DNA of 64,000 nucleotides from Lunularia cruciata (GCA_948567375.1 OX419762.1:57802841-57866840); one strand, 5' to 3'. Positions 12,060-23,387 are shown, counted from the first letter of the stretch. Notes: a model not told the origin generated them from the letters alone. A program made the numbers and translations.

Positions 12060-12282
12060 TGTGGTGACACATTTGTTCCAACAAAGGAGTAGAAATATTA
12101 ATGGATAAAGTAGGGAGTAAATTTCCCATAGGTTGAGAACCTTGGACTAAAGGTTTCTCAACTGCCTATCCTGATCAGTGATTTACAAATGGTTGTGCTT
12201 GAGAGTGCTCACTAGAAACACAACTAGTACTTAAAGTACTAGCATGTGGAATAGAAATATTACTTGGACCAATCAAAGGAGT

Positions 12283-12327
12283 GAAAAAAGGCGACCGCGT
12301 AGGAAAAATGAAGGATGGGAAGACCTC
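12283..12327 (-). mobile_element. 45-bp 3' fragment of the dispersed LINE family (copy A)
   Basis: Within the copia fossil, a 45-bp insert nearly identical to the 3' end of copy B at 16757 (one difference in the shared part) is flanked by the 11-bp direct repeat ATCAAAGGAGT (12272-12282 and 12328-12338). The element reads on the minus strand and ends ...GGTCGCCTTTTTTC. The extreme 5' truncation and long target duplication are hallmarks of LINE insertion. The first bases of the second repeat (ATCA) could also belong to the element, so the insert length is uncertain by a few bases. Confidence 0.75.
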
Positions 12328-14659
12328 ATCAAAGGAGTATAGTGTGCTATTAGTGGTGAATCAGTAAGTGGTAAGTGGTAATACCAATCTTTTAACTCCT
12401 CAAATATAACATCTCTATTCATAATAAAAATTATTAAAATCAGGACTATAAACCTATATCCTTAGAATTTGAGGCATATCCAAGAAAGACATATTTTTTG
12501 GGCTTTAGGATCTAGTTTTGCCTCTCTCATCAGGAACATGAACAAAGCAAATGCAACCAAAAACTGTCAGCTTTGATAAATCAGGTTTCTTATTTGTAAG
12601 AGCTTGAAATGGTATTATTTTTATGCATTGCGGTAGTAGGAGATTGATTCATCAAGTAAATTGCACAATTAAATGCTTCTGTCCCATAACACTTGGGCGG
12701 AGCATGGCTCTTGCAACTTTAGCATATGTCTATTCTTGTGCTCAACAACTCCATTTTGTTGAGGTGTGTAATTGCAAGTAAATTCATGCTTGATACCTTT
12801 CTCATGTAGAAAAGCATCAAACTGGTTTGAAATAAACTCTCCTACTCCATCAAAACAAAGATGTAGGATATTATAACCATATTGTCTCTCTACAAGCTGC
12901 TTGAATATTTGGAAATCTGAAATTACATCTGATTTAGCTTTCAAAAAGTAGACCCACATATATATTGGAACATCATCAATAAATGAGACAAAATATTTAG
13001 AGCTTGTTAAACTCTTTTTTGAACCAGTCCATACATCGGTGTGGATCAATTCTAACATCCTGGAGGCCCTTGTACCATGATACTTAAAAGATTGTCTAGC
13101 TTGCTTACCAAATTGACAAGCCTCACAAACCACTTTAGGCAAAGGATCAGAAAATATTGGAAGGCCCGTAACCAGATCTGATGTGGGTAGCACCTTTAAT
13201 TTTTGTAGGTTCATGTGACCCACTCTTTTATGCCACATCTCAAGATCTGAAAAGTCAGTCTAGCCATGAATAAACATAGCATCGTGATTTGTAATATATT
13301 TGAGGATTTTGATGTCTAATTTAAACATCCTCCCAATCTTAGGTCCAAGTTTGCATCCTATGGTCATAGCACAATTCTCATAATTGTCCATAAGCACAGC
13401 ATCTTTGTTAAATAAAACTTGAAATAACTGAGCCAACAGAAACTAAGTTTTTGGTGATGGTAGGTACGTGAATGATTTCTCCTAAACCACTAAATTTGGC
13501 AGATGGAGATGAGAAATGATAGTGCATGTATGAGTAAAAATATAATAAGTATCATCACCCATATTCACAGACAATAATTCAAATAATGGGACCTTATAAC
13601 TGAAAATACTAGCCTGATGGGTCATATGGTTGGATCTCCTTGAGTTGATGAACCACTCTTCTTCAATCTTGTTCATCAATGCAGCAGTGTGAGTCATCAT
13701 TAATAGATGATCTTCCTAGTAGGAATCCTTCTCCAAATAGTTCTGTTGAGTGAGTTTACCAATTTGAATATCATCTTGCTTCTTGAAACAAGTCTTCTCA
13801 TAATGACACTTTGATTTACATAGTTGCAGAATCTCACCATTGTGAACTTGCCTTGTGTTGCATACTGTCTTTGTGAGGATTGATCTCTACCAACAGCACC
13901 TCCACAATGTGAAGTTCAGTTTTCTCTGTCTCTTGCACAACCCCTCCAATCAAACCCTGATCTTGAGCAACAAGACCATTACCACCACCTTGCAGCCATA
14001 TCTCTTCAGAGACTAACATTGAGACTAGCTCGTCGAATAGAGGATAATTATCTTTAATGACTATGATATCTCAAAAGGTTTATACTCCTTTGGTAGACCT
14101 TGAATAGTATGGAGAATCAAATCATCATCCTCAACTTTAACTCCAATGCTCAACCAGACCACAAATGTGATAAACATAATCAGCTGTGCCCAAGTTGTCC
14201 TTAACTTCCATTAATTGCTGCTTCAGTTGAAGTTTTCTTGCCTTTGTTGTAGACGTCTGAAAAACATTTGCTTATGCATCCCAAACCTCCTTGGGAATAT
14301 CAACACCTTGTATGTAACCAAACAATGATGAAATGGTGAAACACACAAAGAAAAATAGTGCACAGTTTGATTGGCACATCTATTCCAATCACGGACTTTA
14401 GGATCTGAAGGAGCACCTAGAGGACAAGTTTCAACCCTTTGACAAGATCAAACAATTCTTGGCCTTTCAAGAAGGCAGACATTCTATATTTCCATACAGA
14501 ATAATTGTTCTTTGTCAAGGACTCACCTGTGATGCCACCATAAGTATCTAGTTTAGTACTCATTGTATAAACTCTGAAAAATCAGATCATTTGATAATCG
14601 AGACCTTCTGCCAAATTGAACTCAAAGACTCTCACCATCACTATTCTGCTCTAGTACCA

Positions 14660-15013
14660 TGTTACGGAAATGAATAATGAGAGTGGAGATACCAAAGTTC
14701 ACCAACGAATGGTCTCACGGGATGTAAGTCCAGCGAATATATATATAGGTAGAGAAGAAATACACAAGTAGTCAAGTCACTCTTCACCATAACTATAACG
14801 TGATAACTAACTAAAACGGGTGAGTAAAGAATAAAGTGTGACTAAGGATTAACTCTCTTGCGTTCACTAAGAGTATTAAGCTTGTGATACTTAATCACCA
14901 CTCTCCCTCAAGCTAACGTCAATATCTTGGACTCCTAGACGAGATCTGAAATATTCAATTTTATCTCTTGGGGAATTTAGGTGTCTCCACTCTCTTTAAT
15001 CATCTCCGTAACA
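14660..15013 (-). repeat. LTR of the copia fossil with long terminal inverted repeats
   Basis: 354 bp. The two ends are inverted copies of each other for 34 bp with about four mismatches (14660-14693 and 14980-15013, both starting TGTTACGGA when read inward). The primer site lies directly beside the low-coordinate end, and a minus-strand TATA run sits near 14740, which supports an LTR rather than a DNA transposon. Confidence 0.65.
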
Positions 15014-16740
15014 AAACTACGGAGTGGGACGGTGCTATTCACAATAATTTTATATTCTAACCAGAGCAATGGACAAGTTCACACGCCCAAAAGGCGTGTC
15101 TGGTCCACGCACTTGCAAGGTGTGTGTACCTGCAGCTGGCGGCTGGCTTGCCAAAATGCGGACACAAGCAGCAGCTGCTCAAGGTGATCCAGTTATTAGT
15201 GTATTGTTCAGTAGATGTGATCATAAATATATTTTTGTTCTTTCATATTCTCCGAGTACTAGTCCAGTTGGTTAAAATTTTATCTTTATTACAAATTGTC
15301 CTCGCCATTGCGTGTCTGGCCGTCTTGGTAAACTTAACAGCGATCTCCGAAACCTAAAGTCAGCTGCAGTTAGGGTATGATTGCTGGAACTCCAACTCAC
15401 ACTATTTCTTACAGTTGTCAAAAGTTTTGGAAGTGTTTTGGCAGGGCAGGTTAAGGCCAAATTGGTACCTCGGATATTGTCACGACGAAAGCAATTAGCT
15501 CTGGTGGGTTCAGGGATTTTCGCGATTCCTGTTTAGGTTCCGGTGGTTCAAAACATCAGGCCAAATCATGTGCTATCCCCGTGAATAGAACCTCATGTGC
15601 TATCCCCGTGAATAGAACCGCATCCATCAGGTGCGGAACCAGTTGGAAACAGAATTGCATATAACAGGTCCGGAAACCTGTTATGAACTGAATTGCATCT
15701 ATGTGCATGAGTTGCGGAACCAGTGATATATCTCCTGATTGGGAGAACATATTTTGTTGAAATATTGGTGTTTCCTCTACAGGTTAATTCTAGTATATGT
15801 TGCTGAATTTACAGCTGTGTAGGAATCAATTTTTGTTTCGCAGTCCTCAGTATGGCAATTCTTCACTCAGAACCGAAGTAGGAGAACCTCAACATCTTTG
15901 TACAGGCTCAACTGTACTACTGTCAAATTATATGAACATACTGTAACAATACTACAATATCCAGTACCAGGGTATGCTGTCTTCAATAACTTCAAGATTA
16001 GAATCTTTTATAATCTTGCCTTAGTCTTAAACTAGCTCTAATCTTGTCTAAGGACGGTATTCTATATCTGCAAGATCTAGTCTCCAAATCTTGTATGATG
16101 TTGCCGTAGTCTACATCTAGCCGAAGTCCGGCACGAGCCCCTCGCAATTGGAGCGCTAAAGGGAGGTCAATAGAACTAGAGAGTACATTACTCTGTCCTT
16201 CCTCACCCCTAGATAGAGGATGCAGTTATAACACGTGAAAATCTTTCACAAGTAAGACCATGGAGAGCTGACAGCACCCGAACCAGAGGCATTGCCGTGT
16301 ACATCTGCTTCTACGGTAGAAGTAGATTTGTAGCAGTTCAGCATACGGGACATTGTCAAAATTCTGATGGATTGATTCTGAATCGTGGGTCATACATGCT
16401 GTGTTTGGCTCCTGGTAACGAACCTCCCAATGCATGGACGAATAATGTACATGTAGTTATATTGACTGCGTATAGGGAAAGAAAGTTCCACGACAACACT
16501 AGATTCCTATATAATCTGCCGGTTTTTTATGGCACGTCGCGAAGCAAAAACAAGATATCTTTGTTTGGTCTACATCTGTCAAGCCAGTCATGCATGTTTG
16601 AGGATCATCTGCGTCAAGATAACTAGATATTTACGGTTTAAATTAGCTTGCTTCAAATTCTGCGGGGATGAGAAAATGGCAGCAAAATATCGAAATCCCG
16701 CTACACGAATTTGACTGGGAAAAATTCAGTAATTGCTTGA
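15014..16740. other. Intergenic DNA with small repeats
   Basis: No gene recognised. A 27-bp unit is exactly duplicated at 15566-15592 and 15593-15619 (core 'gctatccccgtgaataga'). At about 15660-15684 'ataacaggt' and 'acctgttat' form a 9-bp stem around a six-base loop. Base composition is less AT-rich than the retrotransposon block to the left. Confidence 0.5.
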
Positions 16741-16756
16741 CTTATTTTGCTGTAAG

Positions 16757-16888
16757 GGGAAAAAGGCGACCGCGTAGGAAAAATGAAGGATGGGAAGACC
16801 CCATCAAGCCGTACAAGGGAGAGACAAAAAAGGTAACATGGGGCTAAGCCCCTTATTAACATGCCCCTTGTAAAAGGCTAACATGGGG
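16757..16888 (-). mobile_element. 132-bp 3' fragment of the dispersed LINE family (copy B)
   Basis: It is flanked by a perfect 16-bp target duplication, CTTATTTTGCTGTAAG, at 16741-16756 and 16889-16904. On the minus strand the insert ends in CGCGGTCGCCTTTTTCCCC. The far end holds a partial internal duplication of 'taacatggggct' with an inverted 'agcccc' segment, as can arise at the 5' junction during target-primed reverse transcription. The perfect duplication points to a recent insertion. Confidence 0.85.
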
Positions 16889-16904
16889 CTTATTTTGCTG
16901 TAAG

Positions 16905-17900
16905 TGGACACAAGGTTTACCAGCGCGTTGCGAACATCTCTATGGCAATCAATTCAGTTCTGATACAACGTATATGTAGAGGCACTTTCGATTTGCTGTA
17001 AACGGTTTTCGTCTAAGTGTGAGACTCTGCAGTATTTAGATCTAAATGTAAAGTCCCTTAGCATACAGTTAGCATACAGTCGCCTACTGTATGCTAAGCG
17101 ACTTGGTAACAACGTGTACGACTGCTGAACACGAAGGTTCCACAAAGAAGAGTTGAAAGAAGAAAGAGTTGAGACAGTTGAGAATTGAGGGGGCAAATAC
17201 CAACTCTAAGCAATAATTCTGTAGCTCCTGTCTTGTTTCTCCCCTCTCTCAACAGACTTGTCTCGGTCGAGTTACGAACTACAAAACTGTCAGGATGGTG
17301 ATTTTGAAGCGTACGTTTTGGTCTGTTCGTCAGCTTCACCATATATCAACCACGCCCAGTACAGTTCTAAATGCTAAGACGTTCAGCACTCAGGGTTTAG
17401 CAATCGTCTTAGTACTTACTTGCACGTCCGATGTCCGGAATAGTGCTTGGATGAGTATTATGATTATGTTTAGCAAGCGCCTAATTACTCGCACGTTAAA
17501 GTACACTTTGAAATTCGCTCTTCGCTTGCGTTATCGTCGGTGACCATTTCCACAAGTACAACGAGGCACGTCATATTCTCCTACATGCCGGATCTGAGCA
17601 ATTACGAGATTCACAGATGTAGACTAAGATTCAGCGTGGGTTGTCTCCATCATAAACTGAGAGAATATTGGGGAAATCATCTGCTCTCTTTATCACAAGT
17701 AGAGTTGCAGTCTTATACTGATCTAAATTCACTGTCATTAATTAACTCATCTTATTTAACTAAAGCCTTGAAGTTCGGAGTCTCTTGAATGAGTAGAAGT
17801 TAATCAACATTTTACAGGTCGAGTGTCCCTTGATTGCTGTAGAAACTCTAGAACTAGGTAACAAATTAGGAGCAACTAGATAATCATAGAGTTTCAGAAC
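16905..17900. other. Intergenic DNA upstream of the STIG1-like gene
   Basis: No gene recognised. A small imperfect inverted repeat around 'gcatacagt...actgtatgc' is present near 17060-17095. Confidence 0.4.
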
Positions 17901-17902
17901 AA

Positions 17903-17909
17903 TATATAT
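17903..17909 (+). promoter_or_regulatory. TATA-like box of the STIG1-like gene
   Basis: TATATAT in the context 'acaatatatatgggg', 128 bp before the ATG at 18037. The position fits a plant TATA box with a short 5' leader; no transcript evidence is available here. Confidence 0.4.
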
Positions 17910-18036
17910 GGGGTGTAGCTGTTTCTATTTTATTCGTCCCCATCTGCTCTGAGCATTTTGGGTGCTCACTGCTGGAGGACAGACGACGAGCTAGTACCGC
18001 TCGAATCTCCTCACAGGACCCCCGAAGAATCTCAAC

Positions 18037-18588
18037 ATGAAGGGAATCGACATTGTTCTCTTGGCAGCCTTTATGGCTGCCGTTATGTTGACAACAGCTA
18101 GGCCAGCAGAATCTTCCACGAATTCTATTAAACAGTTTGTCACTGCTGACTTCGATGATTCTGGAGAGAGACTTGGAACAGAAATTTCAAGATCTCTTTT
18201 GCATTATGGGGATGACACCAGCGACGACGACGACGACCTCGAGGATGATCATCGCCGCTTCAAGTCTCCTCCATCTCCAAGGTTCACGACCTGCGCCACG
18301 AACAGGAGCATTTGCCTGCAGCCAGGATCAAAAGGACACAAGTGCTGTGATAAAGAGTGTACAGATGTTCGGTTCGATGAATACAACTGTGGAATCTGCG
18401 GCATTCGGTGTCTCTATGGATTTACTTGTTGCAACAGGTTTTGTGTTAACCTGCAAAAGAGCAGATTCAATTGTGGGAAATGCGGCAATAGGTGCCCCCC
18501 AATTGGCCGTGGGCGCTCAATCGGATTAGTTCGTAGTGTCCCAGCTGATTGTAACTACGGTTTCTGCGATTATAATGGCGGGGATTGA
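18037..18588 (+). CDS. STIG1-like secreted cysteine-rich protein
   Basis: Single-exon, 183 aa. An N-terminal signal peptide is clear: Met-Lys-Gly, then a hydrophobic core (about residues 5-19) ending near Ala-Arg-Pro-Ala. Residues about 59-72 form an acidic run with five consecutive Asp. The C-terminal half (residue 86 onward) contains 16 cysteines in the pattern of the STIG1 family, including KCCDKEC, NCGICGIRC, TCCNRFC and NCGKCGNRC. The protein should be secreted to the wall. STIG1 of tobacco and tomato acts in stigma exudate secretion and pollen-tube signalling; in seed-free plants the role of relatives is not established. The ATG is the first one after the TATA-like box and begins the signal peptide. 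The C-terminal arm 'GRGRSIGLVRSV' inserted before the last two cysteines is an unusual detail. I see no intron. Family call is confident, function is not. Confidence 0.85.
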   Translation: MKGIDIVLLAAFMAAVMLTTARPAESSTNSIKQFVTADFDDSGERLGTEISRSLLHYGDDTSDDDDDLEDDHRRFKSPPSPRFTTCATNRSICLQPGSKGHKCCDKECTDVRFDEYNCGICGIRCLYGFTCCNRFCVNLQKSRFNCGKCGNRCPPIGRGRSIGLVRSVPADCNYGFCDYNGGD

Positions 18589-19287
18589 TCCTGCTCTTGC
18601 CGAGGAGCTGATTCAGAAGTTCAAAAGTTAGTCAATCATCAAAAATCATTGGTAAGACAACTCAACCTACAATCATATCTTCAACTATCTCTGGAGTCTA
18701 TATTGATGGACTTCCTTGCAGAAACGTAAGTAAAACCATATTGTCTAGCATGTCATTTTAAATTCGCCACTCATGGAAGCATCCAGTTCAGAACAACGTA
18801 AGGTATCAGTAGATAGAATGCTTCAAGTGAAGGCCTCAATATCTGCGTTGAATATGCAGACTGAGATATATGTGATACAGAGTAAGATATATGTGATACA
18901 GAGTAAGTATGGACTGTATCTAGACTTCCGGCTAAAGCAGCTTCTGGATCAAAAATGACAGATTCTTTTGTCCTGAGCGTCCATTCGATGTACTATTACT
19001 CAATGCATAGAAACATTTAATTTATGCGTAGATGCACTGTCCATGAGATGAATTCAGATGATTAAGAGCTCGATCACTTAGAGATGAGTTTATCACAGGG
19101 TAGTTGGTTTACACATTGGTAACTGGGAGCCTATTTGAGGTCACTGCTGCTGGGTTCTTCCAAATTGCAATAAACATTAAAGGTTTTCCTAATCTCATAG
19201 TCCATGAGTGAGGACATAGATCCTCTGATGTATCTAGACAGACATCAGCAATGTATAGAATCTAAAACACCTGGGAAACGCATGTAC
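18589..19287. other. 3' flank of the STIG1-like gene with a short tandem repeat
   Basis: No gene recognised. A 21-bp unit (agatatatgtgatacagagt plus a) is repeated exactly twice at 18864-18905. Confidence 0.5.
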
Positions 19288-19427
<140 letters not shown>

Positions 19428-19543
19428 TACAACCAATGGACATTCAAAGCCATAAGCAAGGAGTACAGATTATCATCGTAAAAAAGTCCAAGCCAAAACA
19501 ACCGAATGAAAAGAAAAAGGGAACCCAAGGCATTGAAAACTGC

Positions 19544-19750
19544 ACAAGTCGAGAATGAGCACTATGCTCGGGAAGAAAGAGCAGAGCCTTAAATAGCTTT
19601 ATTACTACATCATATGATAAGGGTGGAAGTGTCGTAGTAGAAGTGAGAGTGAAAAGTGAACAAGTCAAGAATGAGCACAATGCACGGAAAGAAAGAGCAG
19701 ACCTTACTAAACCATATGATGAAGGGTGGAAGTGTCGTAGAAGTGGGAGG
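19544..19750. repeat. Diverged 116-bp tandem duplication
   Basis: Two units with period 116 bp share 'acaagtc.agaatgagcac.atgc.cgg.aagaaagagcag' and 'catatgat.aagggtggaagtgtcgtag'. No coding potential is apparent. Confidence 0.6.
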
Positions 19751-20119
19751 AGCTTCCATTGTTGCTGCATGCCTATGTAAACCGAATACCAAGGAGCACT
19801 ATAAGGTGGTTGAGATTCTAAGTTTAAACTATGAAAATATAAGCTGATGTGGCAAGCAAAACTGCCATAGTCTATCTCTTGTGTAAAGATCCTTAAGTTG
19901 CCTCCCAAAGAAGAGTATCAAAATGATAGTGAACCAAAACTCTCTACTGCCAAGAGTATGAATGTAATGGAGGCTAGTTATGCCCCTATTGGCAAAGGTG
20001 GTTGCTGTATGGTTTTCCTCATCAAAACTTTACGAAGTCCAAAAATTATTCATTATATCCATGGACCATTTAGACACACAATTTGTATCAATATATCTCT
20101 AATAACATCATAGGTTCTC

Positions 20120-20270
20120 GTGGATTCTCCATCTAAAGCATATATATATATATAATTGTAGCGTTGGGATGTATCTTACTATTGACACTGCAACATCATT
20201 TTGCTAGTGGATCTCTATATAACACATTGCATATATACATTTTGCAATATGCTTTAGATGGAGAATCCAC
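20120..20270. repeat. Fold-back element with 24-bp perfect inverted arms
   Basis: The arm at 20120-20143 (GTGGATTCTCCATCTAAAG, then CATAT) is repeated in inverted form at 20247-20270. The loop is about 100 bp and AT-rich. It resembles a small MITE or the ends of a non-autonomous DNA element; no target duplication was recognised. Confidence 0.65.
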
Positions 20271-20511
20271 TAGTGGTGCAAATTCTATGGTCCACCCATA
20301 TATATAATGAGTAATGTCCATACAAAGCCAAGTCTTTGATAGGGATAATCATCCGGGAACTATTATTGCCACTAGGAGTAGTGAGGACATGATGCAATTA
20401 GCCTGAGATACCTTTGTTGTGCATATATACATTGTTACACAACATACATCACTGTAAACATCATACACTATAGACTTATAACTCACACATAAGTCATACA
20501 TAGACTCTAAA

Positions 20512-20768
20512 TTGCCACCATAAGTCGTTCGTTTACACCACTCGAATCAACTAACTCAGATCAGTATTTGATCTGTCACTCTATAAATTGCAAACAACTG
20601 GGCACTGATTACAATCAAACCATGAATGCTACTAGAGCCTTGGGTTGTGAGTGGGTGTGGTTTGATTGTAATTAGTGCCCAATTGTTTGCAATTTATAGA
20701 GTGATATATCAATTAATGATCTGAGTTGAGTTGATTCAAATGGTGTAAATGAAACGTCAATTGTGGCA
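20512..20768. repeat. Large imperfect inverted repeat (arms about 110 bp)
   Basis: The left arm (about 20512-20626) and right arm (about 20660-20768) are inverted copies at roughly 80-85% identity, best in 'cactctataaattgcaaaca' and 'gattacaatcaaacca'. The loop is about 35 nt. It could fold into a long hairpin of the kind processed into small RNAs, or be a MITE. Confidence 0.65.
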
Positions 20769-20873
20769 CATGAATGTTAAATTCAAAGGTATGACAAAGG
20801 ATGCTAAATTTACTCTAGATCTACATGAATGCTACTAGAGCCTTGGGTTATGAGTGGATGTGGTTTGATTGTT
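20622..20873. repeat. Direct repeat of a 48-bp segment
   Basis: 'catgaatgctactagagcct' begins a 48-bp segment present at 20622 and again at 20825 with two or three differences. The first copy forms the loop and part of the right arm of the preceding inverted repeat; the second runs up to the next hairpin. Confidence 0.6.
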
Positions 20874-20874
20874 G

Positions 20875-20964
20875 GTTTGAGGATTTTAGGCTCCACTGCG
20901 CAAGACAAAGATCTATACTTGCTATAAAACTTGTCTTGTACAGTGGAGCCTAAAATCCTCAAAC
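20875..20964. repeat. 90-nt near-perfect hairpin
   Basis: A 35-bp left arm starting GTTTGAGGATTTTAGGCTCC is matched by an inverted right arm ending CCTAAAATCCTCAAAC, with about two mismatches and a ~20-nt loop. Size and pairing are in the range of a plant miRNA precursor, but also of a tiny fold-back transposon. Confidence 0.65.
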
Positions 20965-21871
20965 ATGTCATTGAAAAATAATTGTGTGAAAAATATGAGA
21001 GTATGATGAATTCTTATGGATTCAACATGTGGAATTTATGAATCTAGACTCTTAAATCCAAGCTCTTTAAGCAACGTGTAAAAAATAACAAATCTAAAAG
21101 TACCTCTTTTCAAATATCCAATTTAAGGGTATTCAATGGAAGAGATATGATGAAAAATTAGCCATTACTGATCTCAAAGTGATGAAACAAACAAACAAAC
21201 ATTTACTCAAAGAATCTTGTTGATGTATATATCTTCAATAGATGCAAACTAGGTGAAATCCCTTTTGATTGCTATACAATCAAGAAACTTCTTTGCAATA
21301 AGAAGTATACAAAAAAAATTAAAAAATAGATTTAACTTTTATTAAAAATGAAGTAATTAATAAAAAATGAAATTGATGGTATTAAACTCATTTCAAGCAT
21401 CTAATTGGACAACCATCCATGGAGGTCAAAGGATGCTTTAGTGATAGCAATAACCTTTTCATAATATCTAAGAGGAATTGATGTAGAGACAAATATAATA
21501 AATATTTTTAATAAAAATATAAACCAATAGTATATGAGATTAAAGAAGAAAATATTTATAGTGTAGAACATAGAGTTCTCTTTTGAGAGTGCAAGGAGAT
21601 GTAAAGCACCAAAAGGACATAAAACTTTGGGTGGCACTAAACTAGAGATAATATATAAAATAGAAGAAATAAAAGTAAAAGCCTTAGATCAACTATACCT
21701 TAAATGACATAATCATATAGGTACTCAAAGACCAAACCCAATGGTCTATTTGCAAAGAAATGTAGAGAATAGAACTAAATAAGAGCAAAGATGAACTCTA
21801 CTCTCATCTACCCTCATCCATACATATAGATTGCATCTACTCCATCCATAAGTATAGATCTTTGTCAATGC

Positions 21872-22074
21872 AATGCAAATCCTACTATTAACAAAGATTG
21901 GGACAAAAATTATATAGGCCAAAGATGAGGTAGGATCTCTAGACAACATTTAGGGGCAAGTGGTGATGGAGGCAATGAAAATCCTACTATTAACAAAGAT
22001 TGGGACAAAAATTATATAGGCCATAGATGAGGTAGGACTCTAGACAAAGTTTAGTGGCAAGTGGTGATGGAAGC
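21872..22074. repeat. 102-bp tandem duplication
   Basis: Two adjacent units, starting at 21872 and 21974, share 'aaatcctactattaacaaag' and nearly everything after it to 'ggcaagtggtgatgga'. About 7 differences over 102 bp. Confidence 0.8.
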
Positions 22075-23387
22075 AGGTACGCTTAGGAGATAGTAGCTTG
22101 GTAGAAAAAATGGAAATGCTAGAAGGATTATATATAAAGATATCAATAAGTATAGAATTATTCATAGAGGTGGAAGCATGTATAGGATCCTCCAAAGGGA
22201 AGGATAAGATGTATGAGAATAAGGTAAAGGAGACTTTATGAAAGTGAACTAGAGCAATTATAAGTGTGAACCAAAACAGACATTAACAAGGTTACGTAAT
22301 AGATTGCATATAAGAATTGGGAGATGCTAGATGAGGAGTATCACCTACAATAGTCTTCTAAATCCCAAGACCAAAGAACAAAAAGGCAGTATCTTGAGAA
22401 AAACACCTTTAACCAATAATAATAATAATAACCAAGAAGGAAAAATCACTTGTAAAAGCAGGTATAATACAACATATAAAAAGGAAGTGAGAAAAGGATA
22501 TAAAAAACCAAGAAAATAAAAGGAGATACACTATAGGATAAAGAAGAATGTAAAGAAAAAGAGAATAAAACTTGAGTGTAATGGGAAGTGTGACCTATTT
22601 TTGGCTAACAAGTAAAGATCACATACCAAGAGAAAAAAGAAAAGGAGATTTAAATTAGAAGTCATTTGTGTTATGCATTAAATTGTATCAAACACTACCT
22701 TTATCTCTTATGATCCCAGTCTTGGACTCAAGCTCCAATATCATGATCATGATCCCAAACAAGATACTAATCTTTAACAATCATAAATTCTTGATTTCAA
22801 AATACTCTTTACTTGAATTACTTGCATGTATATAGTCTATAAAATTCTCCAACCTCTATTCTCAAATTTCTCTAGCTTAATCTTCAATATATTTGATTAG
22901 AGTAAACAGAGATTGACATCCACTTGAAATCAAGGTATAATAACATATGAAATGGATTCACATCTAGACAAAAAATGACTATACTTAAAACTATCTATTA
23001 TTAGAATGATGCAAAACTAAAATTTATATGAACATAATCATACAAAGGAGTAAGAACTTCACATTATTATAATGATGCATGAGTAAATTTCAAAAACACA
23101 TTAATCAAGAGAGTAATTGATGTAATCTATGTATGACTAAAGCTTTGCATGACCCAAAATAGTTGGACTTATAAAATAGTTAAACTTTAAATATAATTGA
23201 CAAAGCTCTTATATCAAGTATGATTCTTAGGATTCTATGAGCTTACTCTAGTTTAAACACATAATATTGAATACTTGGTCATCTAAATTGACTGTAATTA
23301 ATCTAAAGAGCTTAGAGATCATGAAAGACTCAAAAATCTACTCTAAATTAATCAAAGTTAATTTCAAAATAGTCTAATGCATGAAGG

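Larger units (their letters stand above)
12060..15013 (-). mobile_element. Truncated Ty1/copia LTR retrotransposon fossil
   Basis: On the minus strand: LTR (14660-15013), tRNA-Met-type primer site (14648-14659), gag start near 14565 with 'NNYSVWKYRM' as in copia gags, a protease-like segment near 13640-13660 ('WFINS...SNHMTH'), then GAG-pre-integrase and integrase at 12669-13238. The Cys-x2-Cys of 'CEACQFGKQARQSF', the 'ELIHTDVWT' aspartate and the 'TPQQNGVVEHKNR' glutamate are visible. Integrase placed before reverse transcriptase is the copia order. Similarity fades at about 12060; the RT, RNase H and second LTR are missing. Broken in many places. A 45-bp LINE fragment has inserted at 12283. 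Confidence 0.8.

Noticed and set aside
16297-16626. 109-codon plus-strand frame
   Set aside because: Starts with GTG, no known motif, no supporting signals.
18137-18529. Second frame within the STIG1-like gene
   Set aside because: Shadow of the real gene: the cysteine pattern and signal peptide are only in the other frame.
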